From Pseudomonadota bacterium (lineage in GTDB: Bacteria > Pseudomonadota > Gammaproteobacteria > Ga0077536): 64,000 nt of DNA. Where the stretch lies: positions 62,001 to 126,000 of the forward strand of contig JADJYF010000026.1 in NCBI GenBank assembly GCA_016719885.1, given 5' to 3'. The position numbers were made by a program, and so were the translations under genes. Below, in pieces: positions 1 to 7,921 of the stretch (position 1 is its first letter; every line of letters starts with the position of its first letter). The notes under the pieces were generated by a model, which saw only the letters and a program-made list of their open reading frames with translations, was not told the origin of the DNA and searched no databases.

Positions 1-191
1 AACAGGAGGTCGCCCAATTCGCCGGGCAAATGTTCGAAGTCGCCGCGCGCAATGGCGTCGGCCACTTCGTAGGCTTCTTCGAGGGTATGCGGCACGAGCG
101 ACGCAAACGTCTGCTCCAGATCCCACGGACAGCCACCCACCGGCGCGCGCAGGCGCCGCATCAACTGCTGCAGGCGTTGCAGATCAGCCAT
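1..191 (-). CDS. mazG: MazG nucleoside triphosphate pyrophosphohydrolase, N-terminal part
   Basis: The minus strand reads from an ATG at 191 to the window edge, giving the first 63 residues. It opens MADLQRLQQLMRRLRAP, followed by GGCPWDLEQTF and the EEAYEVADAI helix, then GELGDLL. The CPWD..QTF and EExxE elements are hallmarks of MazG, which hydrolyses NTPs, including damaged or regulatory ones, to NMP and pyrophosphate using Mg2+ held by the EExxE acidic residues. The C-terminal two-thirds lies outside the window. The intergenic stretch 192-327 shows nothing I can name and separates it from the divergent HNH gene. Confidence 0.9.
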   Translation of the reverse strand, partial: MADLQRLQQLMRRLRAPVGGCPWDLEQTFASLVPHTLEEAYEVADAIARGDFEHLPGELGDLL

Positions 192-327
192 TGTCACGCA
201 CTCCAAAAACCCGAAGCTGGCACGGCGAGCGCAGGCCGGGCCGTACTTGATTCAACTATTCAATGCGCTGAAAATCTAACCCGTCACGTTGTCCAATGAC
301 AGCCACAGAGGACGCAATCGCAGGGTT

Positions 328-903
328 ATGTCCACGCCGCTCATACTGAGACTCGACGTCGCCGGCGCGCCGATACGCTGGATACCCTGGCAGGATGCCG
401 TGTGCCTCTACAGCCGCAACATGGTGGCCTGGACGGCGGGGCAAAACGCCTTCACGTTCCGCGGCGGTTACCCACGGGGTCGGGGCGAACGCTCGTCCAT
501 CACCGTCCATTCGATCATCGCCATCAAGCACTCCAAGCGCGGGCAGCACCCGCGGCGCCATGTCCCACCGCTCAATAACCATGAGTTGTTCCGCCGCGAT
601 GACTACCTGTGCCTCTATTGCGGGGGCGAGTTTTCCGACCACCAATTGACGCGCGATCACGTCATTCCCCTGTCGCGAGGCGGCGTCGATCGCTGGTCGA
701 ACGTCGTCAGTGCCTGTCGCAGTTGCAACACGCGCAAAGGCGGGCGTACACCGGAACAGGCGTCCATGCCCCTGCTTGCGATACCTTATGTGCCCAACTG
801 GGCGGAATTCCTCGTACTCTCCAATCGACGCATCCTGGCCGACCAGATGGACTTCCTCAAATCCCAGTTCAATCGTCACCCTCGAATTTCGGATCTCGCA
901 TGA
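328..903 (+). CDS. HNH endonuclease family protein
   Basis: The C-terminal half carries a complete zinc-ribbon HNH module: LCLYCGGEF (first CxxC), then TRDHVIPLSRGG (the DH dyad of the beta-beta-alpha-metal fold), then WSNVVSACRSCNTRKG (Asn plus the second CxxC). Stand-alone proteins of this size are common in proteobacteria, usually annotated only as HNH endonucleases, and their biological substrate is not known. The first about 90 residues (LILRLDVAGAPIRWI) resemble the N-terminus usual for this subfamily. I chose the ATG at 328. The open frame extends to a TTG at 289, but the ATG has AGAGGA about 16 bases upstream and gives the conserved beginning. The stop overlaps the next ATG by four bases. 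Confidence 0.85.
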   Translation: MSTPLILRLDVAGAPIRWIPWQDAVCLYSRNMVAWTAGQNAFTFRGGYPRGRGERSSITVHSIIAIKHSKRGQHPRRHVPPLNNHELFRRDDYLCLYCGGEFSDHQLTRDHVIPLSRGGVDRWSNVVSACRSCNTRKGGRTPEQASMPLLAIPYVPNWAEFLVLSNRRILADQMDFLKSQFNRHPRISDLA

Positions 904-1385
904 ATAAAGCGCTTCGCGGACTGGTGGGCATCGTTGCCTGCCTGACGAGTGGTCTTGCGCCGGCGGCGGACCATCAAGGCAACTACGCAATCTGGGGCGC
1001 GGGCGGTCGCTCGTGCCATCAATTTGCCCAGGCTCGCCCCGATGCCGCCAAGCTTGCGACGTTTCGAGATTACCTGATGGGTTACTTGACGGCCGTCAAT
1101 ACGCTCGCGCCGGATACTTATGATGCTCTCGGCGGCGAATCGCTCGAAACGAGCCTGTCGTGGCTCGCTGACTACTGTGGCGAGCACAAGATGGACAGCT
1201 TCGAGCGCGCCGTGGGTCAGTTGCTGGTGGCGCGCCACGATCAGCGTCTTCAGTCCCCCCCCAGCCAGGGCGCGGATGGAGTAATGCACCGCCGCCGGCT
1301 GCAGCGCCTTAAGTTCGAGCACAGGGCGACGCTAAAGGCGTGCGACCCACACTGCGGTACCGTGCGGCACTTCAGGACGGATTGA
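900..1385 (+). CDS. small exported protein, Rap1a/Tai-like
   Basis: This encodes 161 residues and begins inside the HNH stop (ATGA overlap), so it is probably translationally coupled to it. The N-terminus MNKALRGLVGIVACLTSGLAPAAD is a standard Sec signal peptide. The mature part has NYAIWGAGGRSCHQF, FRDYLMGYLTAVN and WLADYCGEH. This pattern of two cysteines and aromatic helices is that of small periplasmic proteins annotated Rap1a/Tai-like or hypothetical. After LLVARHDQ, where relatives usually end, there is a basic tail of about 45 residues that looks compositionally different and may be read-through into former non-coding DNA. No enzymatic role can be assigned. Confidence 0.6.
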   Translation: MNKALRGLVGIVACLTSGLAPAADHQGNYAIWGAGGRSCHQFAQARPDAAKLATFRDYLMGYLTAVNTLAPDTYDALGGESLETSLSWLADYCGEHKMDSFERAVGQLLVARHDQRLQSPPSQGADGVMHRRRLQRLKFEHRATLKACDPHCGTVRHFRTD

Positions 1386-1517
1386 GAAAAGATCGTTAAT
1401 TTGCATTGCGTCATTTGAATTTTTCGTTCATCATTCACGCAATCGAGAGCTTTAGTTAATCTCACTTCGAGACAAACGTTTCTTAAACTAGCCCCCCGAG
1501 TTAGGAGGAAGACCACG

Positions 1518-1823
1518 ATGACCAATGTATTGAAGCTTGCGGCGGTTTGCGCCGTTCTGGGCCTGACCAGCGCATGTTCCACCGTGACCCCGGAGCAGCT
1601 GTCTGCCGTCGACGCCAAGGCCACCAGCGCCGCGTCCGATGCGAAGACCGCCGCTTCCAACGCCGCTGCCGCGCTGAAGGCCGCGACGGATGCGAAGGCT
1701 GCCGCTACCGCTGCCCAGGCGACCGCCGACGCTGCGAAGGCCGGTGCCGACGCTGCCCAGGCTTGCTGCAACGAGAACAAGGATCGCCTCGACCGCGTGT
1801 TCGAGAAGATCATGAAGAAGTAA
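1518..1823 (+). CDS. Ala-rich Lpp/OprI-type outer-membrane lipoprotein
   Basis: This is a 101-residue lipoprotein. A signal peptide ends in LTSAC, a good lipobox with Cys20 as the lipidated residue. It is followed by an Ala/Lys/Asp heptad region (residues 30-85), as in the trimeric alanine-zipper lipoproteins Lpp and OprI, and a KIMKK C-terminus typical of covalent peptidoglycan attachment through the terminal lysine. An AGGAGG ribosome site sits just ahead of the ATG and a strong hairpin follows the gene, so it is probably an abundant monocistronic product. An L,D-transpeptidase, the enzyme type that makes this linkage, is encoded just downstream on the other strand. A CC pair near residue 83 is unusual for Lpp. 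Confidence 0.85.
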   Translation: MTNVLKLAAVCAVLGLTSACSTVTPEQLSAVDAKATSAASDAKTAASNAAAALKAATDAKAAATAAQATADAAKAGADAAQACCNENKDRLDRVFEKIMKK

Positions 1824-1846
1824 CGGACTCCGTTACTTTGTGTTCG

Positions 1847-1870
1847 AGAACCCCGCTTCGGCGGGGTTCT
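1847..1870 (+). terminator. intrinsic terminator of the lipoprotein gene
   Basis: A perfect 10-bp stem (AGAACCCCGC / GCGGGGTTCT) is closed by a TTCG tetraloop 23 bases after the lipoprotein stop. The following bases TCATTTAT are only modestly T-rich. The stem is GC-rich and stable. Confidence 0.85.
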
Positions 1871-1982
1871 TCATTTATGGCCCGGGAATTTCTCCGCAAC
1901 TGAACAATGTCGGGCGCGGGCGCGGACCCAGCCCGCAGGGCACATCCGCGCCGACGCTGTGCCGGCGCAGCCAGTCACCCAC

Positions 1983-2987
1983 TCAGTTCCCGGCGACCTG
2001 CCGCACGACACCGTCAAGCGCCGCTTCCGTACGGATCTTGGGCTGCACGGTGCCCACCACCTGCGGGATCCCGGTCGGGCTTTCAAGTGCGTGCTTGATG
2101 TCCGCCCACACCAGGGCGGCGTCCTGGCCCTTGACCCGCTCGAGAATCAACTTCACAGCCTTCGAGTATTGCTCATCGGCCGCCTTGTCCTGCTCTTCCT
2201 CGAGATGCGGGTGCACCTCCAGGTAGATATTGCCATTGGCAAGGCCAACCTTGAACGGCTGGTTGACGATGTGCACGGGCGTGCCGACGGGCGTGGCATT
2301 GAACATCGTGACGATGTCCTCCGGATACATGCGAATGCAGCCGTGGGTGACGCGCATGCCGATGCCGAAGGGTTTGTCGGTACCATGAATCAGGTAACCG
2401 TTGATGCCGAGCATCATGGCATGGGTTCCCAGTGGATTGTCCGGGCCTGGCGGCACCACCGCCGGCAGGATGTCGCCCTCCTCGGCGTGCTCCTTGCGGA
2501 TCGATTTCGGCGGATGCCATGCCGGGTTCTTGACCTTGCCGACCACGGTGGTGCGGCCCTTGGGCGTCACCCACTGCTCGCGACCGATACTGATCGGGAA
2601 AGTCATGACGCGCTTGGCGCCGCTGGCGTCCTTGCCGTTGAAGTAATACATGCGCATTTCCGCGATGTTGATGACGATGCCATCGCGCGGCGCCTGGGGA
2701 ATGACATACATCGACGGCACGAGCACCGGGGTGCCGTCACCCGGCAACCACGAATCGACCTTGGGATTGGCCAGGCGCATCTCGCGGTAGCCCTGGTCGA
2801 AGTCTCGAGCGAGATCGGAAATGGTGTCCTTGTAAACCGAAGTGGTCTGGCCCAATTCGCCGACCACGTCCGGCGCCTCGGGCGTAATCAGGTACACGGG
2901 CGCGGCAGCGTGGCCGGCCAGCGGCGCACCGGACACCAGCAAGGCAAGCATCGCGCTCGCGAGCGCATTTCTATTCCTGGTTTTCAT
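1983..2987 (-). CDS. L,D-transpeptidase, ErfK/YbiS/YcfS family
   Basis: This 334-residue protein has a signal peptide (residues 1-28, ending GHAAA), a LysM-like peptidoglycan-binding segment around residues 30-95, and a YkuD catalytic domain at about 102-260. The YkuD signature is complete: His201 in LIHGTDKPFGIG and the catalytic Cys217 in MRVTHGCIRMYPED. The family acts in the periplasm, forming 3-3 cross-links or attaching Braun-type lipoprotein to peptidoglycan. The Lpp-like gene next door makes the anchoring role attractive. The ATG at 2987 directly precedes the signal peptide; the longer open frame to 3101 has no signal-like start. It lies 19 bases downstream of the DUF423 gene and is probably co-transcribed with it. 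Confidence 0.92.
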   Translation of the reverse strand: MKTRNRNALASAMLALLVSGAPLAGHAAAPVYLITPEAPDVVGELGQTTSVYKDTISDLARDFDQGYREMRLANPKVDSWLPGDGTPVLVPSMYVIPQAPRDGIVINIAEMRMYYFNGKDASGAKRVMTFPISIGREQWVTPKGRTTVVGKVKNPAWHPPKSIRKEHAEEGDILPAVVPPGPDNPLGTHAMMLGINGYLIHGTDKPFGIGMRVTHGCIRMYPEDIVTMFNATPVGTPVHIVNQPFKVGLANGNIYLEVHPHLEEEQDKAADEQYSKAVKLILERVKGQDAALVWADIKHALESPTGIPQVVGTVQPKIRTEAALDGVVRQVAGN

Positions 2988-3006
2988 ACTCGTAGTCACT
3001 TGGGAT

Positions 3007-3402
3007 TTAGGAATGTGAGCGAGGACGGGCCACTGCATGCAGCGCGCAACCCAACCAAGCCGCCATGAACGCAGTCCCCCCGTAGGGCGCGGCGGCGCCA
3101 TACACCGCCATGCCGGTCAGGACTTTCGCGGTCAGACCGCCGCAAAACAGAACGATTCCAGTAGCGGCCAACAGCACCACGGCTTTGAGCACGCGCGACG
3201 CCGCCGCCTGTCGCAGCCTGCCCGCAATGACGATCAAGAGCAGCCCATGCAGCATCAGGTACCGGGCCGCGGTCGTGAGCGAGTTCATGTCGTGCGATGT
3301 CAAACGCGACTGCAAGGCATGGGCGGACAGCGCATCGAGCACCACCCCTGCGCAGCCGGCGATACCGCCCGTCAGCATAGCCGCCACGCCCCACGAGCCC
3401 AT
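3007..3402 (-). CDS. DUF423 (YgdD-type) integral membrane protein
   Basis: This 131-residue protein has four predicted membrane segments (about 4-24, 45-62, 70-88 and 98-120). It has the typical DUF423 features: a start helix with LTGGIAGCAGVVLDALSAHAL, then ARYLMLHGLLLI, and a C-terminal segment with YGGTAFMAAWLGCALHA. The biochemical function of DUF423 is unknown. The start at 3402 is the only ATG that leaves an intact first helix. It is transcribed away from the phytase-like gene and towards the L,D-transpeptidase gene. Confidence 0.85.
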   Translation of the reverse strand: MGSWGVAAMLTGGIAGCAGVVLDALSAHALQSRLTSHDMNSLTTAARYLMLHGLLLIVIAGRLRQAAASRVLKAVVLLAATGIVLFCGGLTAKVLTGMAVYGAAAPYGGTAFMAAWLGCALHAVARPRSHS

Positions 3403-3447
3403 GCTTGAACTGGCGTAATCGCTTTTCACTAACGCATTATAATTGCG

Positions 3448-4554
3448 ATGGTTTCTGGAACCTATAAAAATTTGCGCGCAGCGCAACATGAAGCGCTTGG
3501 CAGCGCGCTCTCGGTGATATTGCTGACCACCGCATGGCTGCTCATGGCGTCGGCGCCAGCCATTGCGCAGGGGTGCGATGGCGACGACGCGACGCCCGTG
3601 GCTTTGCATCCCGACTACCCTAACGGCGCGCTTTTCCAAGGCATCAGACTGCGCGGCGCCGTTCGCCTCGACGACCGTCGCGTCGATGGCCGGCTCGTCC
3701 ACGGGCTGTCGGGATTGAGTTGGAGTCCACGCTTGCAACGCCTGGTCGCGGTCTCCGACCTCGGCTTCCTTGTGCATTTCGAACCCCATTTTCATGACGG
3801 CATGCTGGTCGGCGTCAGCTATTGCGCAAGCCATGCCCTGCGCGACGCCGCCGGCAATGCCTTGCAAGGGCGCTGGCGCGACGCTGAAGGATTGAGCCTG
3901 CGTCCCGGCCCGTCGCCCGGCGAGGAACAATTGCTGGTGTCGTTCGAGCAGCGGCCGCGCATCCAGCGCTACACCTTGGACGGACACTTGCTCGGGGCTT
4001 TGCCGCTGCCCGAAGAGCTACGTGGCCCCGCGCGCTATCGGCATCCCAATCGCGCGCTCGAAGCCGTGACCGAAACGCGGCGCCATGGCGTCGTCACCGC
4101 GCCGGAATTGCCGATGGCGGGTCAGACCGGGCGCGGCATTGCGGTGACGAGCCTTACCGGCCCGAGCTTTGAATTCCACAGTCTCGATGAGCAATACAGC
4201 GGCCTGGTGGGGCTGGAAACCCTGCCCGACGACAACCTGCTGGTGCTCGAACGCCGCTACATATCACCGTTCCGGCCGCTGATCATCGCCTTGAGTCGCA
4301 TGACACTGCCGGACCAGCCGGCGGGCGCGGTCCGCCAGCGCGAACTCGCGCGCTTCGATACGACCGCCGGTTGGGCCATGGACAATTTCGAGTCCGTCGC
4401 GCGCCACGCCGGCAACCGCTATTTCATGGTGTCCGACGACAACGCCAGCCCGCTGCAACACGGCCTGTTGCTGTACTTTGAAGTACTGGACGACGACGAC
4501 GCCGCGCACGGGCCCGAACCCGCCAAGCCACCGCTCAGCCGGCATCGGTTCTGA
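3448..4554 (+). CDS. exported esterase-like phytase-family protein
   Basis: This encodes 368 residues. The N-terminus has a signal peptide whose hydrophobic core is LSVILLTTAWLLMASAPAIAQ. The mature protein matches the phytase-like beta-propeller family: RLVHGLSGLSWSP near the start, then a repeated blade pattern, with RDAEGLSL, HPNRALEAVTE and WAMDNFESVARH, where E/D residues recur at blade ends. The family is annotated as an esterase-like activity of phytase proteins; its real substrate is unknown. It is predicted to be periplasmic. An in-frame TTG at 3472 is a possible alternative start that still retains the signal peptide. It is divergent from the DUF423 gene. Confidence 0.8.
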   Translation: MVSGTYKNLRAAQHEALGSALSVILLTTAWLLMASAPAIAQGCDGDDATPVALHPDYPNGALFQGIRLRGAVRLDDRRVDGRLVHGLSGLSWSPRLQRLVAVSDLGFLVHFEPHFHDGMLVGVSYCASHALRDAAGNALQGRWRDAEGLSLRPGPSPGEEQLLVSFEQRPRIQRYTLDGHLLGALPLPEELRGPARYRHPNRALEAVTETRRHGVVTAPELPMAGQTGRGIAVTSLTGPSFEFHSLDEQYSGLVGLETLPDDNLLVLERRYISPFRPLIIALSRMTLPDQPAGAVRQRELARFDTTAGWAMDNFESVARHAGNRYFMVSDDNASPLQHGLLLYFEVLDDDDAAHGPEPAKPPLSRHRF

Positions 4555-4563
4555 ACCCGGGGG

Positions 4564-5085
4564 TCAGCGCTCGAGCAGGCGCGGCATGAGTTCCACCAGG
4601 TTGCAGGGCCGGGTGCGGAAGTCGAGCTGGTGCACGATCAACGCGTCCCAGCCCAAGGCGCAGGCGCCGCCCGAGCCGGGCAGGCAGAAGACGTAGGTGG
4701 CGTTCGCCACGCCGGCCACCGCGCGCGACTGCAGCGTCGAAGTCTTGATGTCCTCGTAGGACAACACGCGAAACATTTCGCCGAAGCCGTCGAGCGTCTT
4801 GTCGAACAAGGGCGCGACCGCCTCCGGCGTGCCATCACGTCCGGTCACACCGGTGCCGCCGGTAGTCAAGACCACGTTGACCTCGCTGGCCGCGATCCAA
4901 TGCGAAACGATGGCGCGGATGGCGTAGATGTCGTCTCGACAAATGCGCTTGTCGTGAACGCGGTGCCCGGCGGCGAGCACGCGATCGCACAGCAGCTTGC
5001 CGGACTTGTCGGTCGTTTCATCGCGCGTGTCCGAAATCGTCAGCACCGCGATATCGAGGGGAAGGAATTGGCGTTCGGTAGTCAC
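4564..5085 (-). CDS. moaB: molybdenum cofactor protein MoaB
   Basis: This 173-residue MoaB/MogA-fold protein contains LAVLTISDTRD-type strand 1 (IAVLTISDTRDETTDKSG), VVLTTGGTGVTGRDGTPEA (the MPT-binding GGTG loop with the catalytic acidic residue) and FCLPGSGGACALGWD. The length and the DETTDKSG motif match MoaB rather than MogA. The family adenylylates or binds molybdopterin during Moco synthesis; in E. coli MoaB is dispensable. A separate MogA-type gene is present at 41451-42056. The GTG at 5085 is used as start. It is divergent from the Hsp15 gene and convergent with the phytase-like gene. Confidence 0.9.
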   Translation of the reverse strand: MTTERQFLPLDIAVLTISDTRDETTDKSGKLLCDRVLAAGHRVHDKRICRDDIYAIRAIVSHWIAASEVNVVLTTGGTGVTGRDGTPEAVAPLFDKTLDGFGEMFRVLSYEDIKTSTLQSRAVAGVANATYVFCLPGSGGACALGWDALIVHQLDFRTRPCNLVELMPRLLER

Positions 5086-5145
5086 GACTGTCGACCTGCG
5101 GTAGTGTTTCAGGATTTAGTGAGCGCTGCGAAGCAACGGTCCATC

Positions 5146-5583
5146 ATGCCAAGCCATCCTAACCCGCACGACGATGCGCCCTCAAATCGGCCAGCCGCGG
5201 ATGCCGGCCAGCGTATCGACCGCTGGTTGTGCAACGTGCGGTTCTTCAAGACCCGCGGGCTCGCGGTCGAAGCGATAGACAACGGCCGCATCGAGATCAA
5301 CGGCGTGCGCGCCAAGGCCGCCAAGCTGGTCAAGCCTGGCGACCAGGTGCGCGTGCAGCGTCCTCCCTACGTACACGAGGTCGAAGTGCTGGGCATGGTC
5401 GAGCAACGGGTCGGCGCCGCCATTGCCCAGGAGCTCTACAAGGAAAGCGAACAGAGCATTGCCGCGCGCGCGCAACTGCGCGAACGGCAGGTGCTCGGTG
5501 CGGTGCGCGAGGCGCCGCGCGACGGCAAACTCGACAAGCACGACAGGCGCGAACGCGAACGCCTCAAACGTATGTACGACTGA
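5146..5583 (+). CDS. hslR: Hsp15-type S4 RNA-binding heat-shock protein
   Basis: This encodes 145 residues. The S4 domain (about 22-85) begins QRIDRWLCNVRFFKTRGLA and continues with GRIEINGVRAKAAKLVKPGD. The C-terminal basic tail (KLDKHDRRERERLKRMY) is typical of Hsp15. Hsp15 binds the 50S subunit carrying stalled nascent chains and helps recycle it. I chose the ATG at 5146 because the open frame further upstream overlaps moaB on the other strand and has no family similarity. It lies 20 bases before the MoxR gene. Confidence 0.9.
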   Translation: MPSHPNPHDDAPSNRPAADAGQRIDRWLCNVRFFKTRGLAVEAIDNGRIEINGVRAKAAKLVKPGDQVRVQRPPYVHEVEVLGMVEQRVGAAIAQELYKESEQSIAARAQLRERQVLGAVREAPRDGKLDKHDRRERERLKRMYD

Positions 5584-5603
5584 CTGCCACGCAGGACGCC
5601 ACC

Positions 5604-6566
5604 ATGAACGCCCCCCTCACGGCCACCGAACTGAGCGCTGCCGCCGACGTCCACCGGCGCCTCGCACACGCCCTCAACAGCGTGGTGACCGGACAGCAAC
5701 GCGTGGTGCGCCACCTGCTCGCCGCCTTCCTGTGCGGCGGCCACGTGCTGTTGGAGGACTATCCAGGCACGGGCAAGACCACGCTCGCCAAGGCCTTGGC
5801 ACGCGCGGTGGGCGCCGATTTCCAGCGCATCCAGTTCACGCCGGACCTGCTGCCCACCGACCTGCTCGGCGCGTCCATATACAACCCGCGCAGCCAGGAA
5901 TTCGTCATCCACAAGGGGCCGATATTCACCAACATCCTGCTCGCCGACGAAATCAACCGCGCTTCGCCACGCACCCAATCGGCGCTGCTCGAAGCGATGG
6001 GTGAAGGCCAGGTGAGTCTCGAAGGGCAGCAATTCGCGCTGGCGCGACCCTATTTCGTGATTGCGACCCAGAACCCGATCGAATTCCACGGCACCTATCC
6101 CCTGCCGGAGGCGCAGATGGATCGCTTCGCGCTGCGCCTGGCGCTGGGCTACGTGTCCATCGACGACGAGATATCGATCATCACGCGCGACGAGGCGCGG
6201 CTCGCCAGCGCGCAGGCCGCGCCGGTCGTCAGCCGCGACGAGGTGCTCTCGTACCAGGACGCCGCCGCGCGTATCGCCATCAGCGCCGAGCTGTCCCGCT
6301 ATCTCGTCACGCTGGTGGCGGCGACACGCCATATGCCGGCGTTGGAACTGGGCGCGAGCCCACGCGCCTCGATCGCGCTGCTGAAATGCGCGCAGGCCCT
6401 GGCGCTGTTCGACGGCCTGGATTTCGTCACGCCGGACCTCATCCAGGAATTGGCGCCCTTGGTGTTGAACCACCGCCTGGCGGTACGTGCCGAGGCGCGC
6501 TTCGGTGGCGCCAGCGCGGCGACCTGCATCGCCGAACTGCTGGACTCCATCCCGGTACCGCGCTGA
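5604..6566 (+). CDS. MoxR-family AAA+ ATPase
   Basis: This 320-residue protein has Walker A EDYPGTGKTTLAKALA, Walker B LLADEINRAS, sensor 1 IATQNPIE and the family motif GTYPLPEAQMDRF. MoxR ATPases act as chaperones that assemble or activate metal or multiprotein complexes, commonly in the MoxR-DUF58-transglutaminase arrangement found here. It lies 17 bases upstream of the DUF58 gene and in the same operon as TgpA. Confidence 0.95.
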   Translation: MNAPLTATELSAAADVHRRLAHALNSVVTGQQRVVRHLLAAFLCGGHVLLEDYPGTGKTTLAKALARAVGADFQRIQFTPDLLPTDLLGASIYNPRSQEFVIHKGPIFTNILLADEINRASPRTQSALLEAMGEGQVSLEGQQFALARPYFVIATQNPIEFHGTYPLPEAQMDRFALRLALGYVSIDDEISIITRDEARLASAQAAPVVSRDEVLSYQDAAARIAISAELSRYLVTLVAATRHMPALELGASPRASIALLKCAQALALFDGLDFVTPDLIQELAPLVLNHRLAVRAEARFGGASAATCIAELLDSIPVPR

Positions 6567-6583
6567 CGCGGTGTCGCAGGTCC

Positions 6584-7921
6584 ATGCCGCCGCGCACCCT
6601 GTTTCGCCTGTTTCCCTTCGCTGCCCGCGCCAGCCGCGCCCTCGAGCAAGGTTTTACCGCCAGCGGCCGCCTGCTGCTCGGCGTGCTCTTGAGCGCGGCG
6701 GTGCTCGGCATCGACATCGGCCAGACGCTTGCCTACCAGTTGGCGATACTGGCCTTCGCGCTGCTGCTGGCGAGCTTCGTGCTGACGCTGCGCTGGCGGC
6801 CGCGGCTCGAAGTCAGGCGCATCCTGCCGAACATGGCGAGCAACGGGCACGTCAGCCATTACTGGCTGGAAATCACCAACCGCGGCCCGCGCGTCGAATC
6901 GGACCTGCTGGTTCACGACACGCTCGCACAACCTTCGCTGTCGCTGGCGCGCTTCAAGGCGTTGCGTGATACCTACGGCGGCGACAGCAACTGGTTCGAC
7001 CGCGCCGTCGGCTTTCCACGCTGGGTGGCCTTGCGGCGCCGCGATCGCGGCGCCGAGCTGGTCGCGGTGCCGGTGCCGTCCATTGCGATTGGCGCGACCG
7101 TGCGCGTGCGCGTTGAACTGACACCGCTGCGACGCGGCTGGTTGCGCTTCGCGAGCCTGTGCATCATGCGCCCGGACCCGCTGGGCCTGTGCCGCGCCCG
7201 CCACCATGTGATCCTGCCCGACAAGCTGCTGGCCTTGCCGCGTCGCCACGCCCTGCCGGCGATCCATCTCGCCTCCGAGCGGCGCTATCAACCCGGCGGA
7301 CTCAGCCTCGCCCACGCGGTCGGAGATTCCCAGGAATTCGCGGCGCTGCGCGACTACCAGCCGGGCGACCCGCGCCGCCACATCCATTGGCGCAGCTTCG
7401 CCAAGACCGGCACCCTCATCGTCAAGCAATACCAGGATGAGTACTTCGATCGCCATGCGCTGGTGGTCGACACGCGCAGCGTCGATGCGCCCGCGCGTTT
7501 CGAGGCCGTCATCGAAGTGGCCGCATCGGTGTTGAGCCAGCACCGCGCCCAGGATTCGATACTCGACCTGGTCATTGCCGGCAACGAAGTCCTGGAACTG
7601 AACGCCGGGCGCGGCCTCGGCGACAGCATGCGTGCGCTGGCTTACCTCGCCGAAGCGGTCGGCGCCGAGCACGACGATATCGCGGGTGTGGCCGCGCTGC
7701 TGCGCGCGCGCGTCGGCCAACTGGCCAGCATCATCCTGGTGTTCGGGCATTTCGATGCCCAGCGGCGCGCCCTGCTCGATGAACTGCGTGCCCATGGGCT
7801 GACGACACTGTGCCTGCTGGTGACGTCTGAACAGGACAGCGCCGACGTGCCGGCCGGCGTACAGCGCCTGAGGGTGGAGCAACTGGCCGCCGACCTAGCT
7901 CGAATCGGCACGACGTCATGA
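6584..7921 (+). CDS. DUF58 domain membrane protein
   Basis: This encodes 445 residues with two membrane helices at about 28-65 (LLLGVLLSAAVLGIDIG and LAYQLAILAFALLLASFV). A periplasmic or cytoplasmic beta domain follows, then the DUF58 core around residue 255: REYQPGD-type motif DYQPGDPRRHIHWRSFAKTG followed by LIVKQYQDEY. A vWA-like fold forms the C-terminus. DUF58 proteins accompany MoxR ATPases; their exact role is not known. The stop overlaps the tgpA ATG by four bases (ATGA), implying coupled translation. Confidence 0.92.
   Translation: MPPRTLFRLFPFAARASRALEQGFTASGRLLLGVLLSAAVLGIDIGQTLAYQLAILAFALLLASFVLTLRWRPRLEVRRILPNMASNGHVSHYWLEITNRGPRVESDLLVHDTLAQPSLSLARFKALRDTYGGDSNWFDRAVGFPRWVALRRRDRGAELVAVPVPSIAIGATVRVRVELTPLRRGWLRFASLCIMRPDPLGLCRARHHVILPDKLLALPRRHALPAIHLASERRYQPGGLSLAHAVGDSQEFAALRDYQPGDPRRHIHWRSFAKTGTLIVKQYQDEYFDRHALVVDTRSVDAPARFEAVIEVAASVLSQHRAQDSILDLVIAGNEVLELNAGRGLGDSMRALAYLAEAVGAEHDDIAGVAALLRARVGQLASIILVFGHFDAQRRALLDELRAHGLTTLCLLVTSEQDSADVPAGVQRLRVEQLAADLARIGTTS

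Noticed and set aside
1484..1489. TAAACT as the -10 box for the lipoprotein gene
   Set aside because: No -35 at an acceptable distance could be found.
3436..3443. ATTATAAT as a promoter of the phytase-like gene
   Set aside because: The box is palindromic and too close to the start codon at 3448. No -35 fits on either strand, so the direction cannot be assigned.
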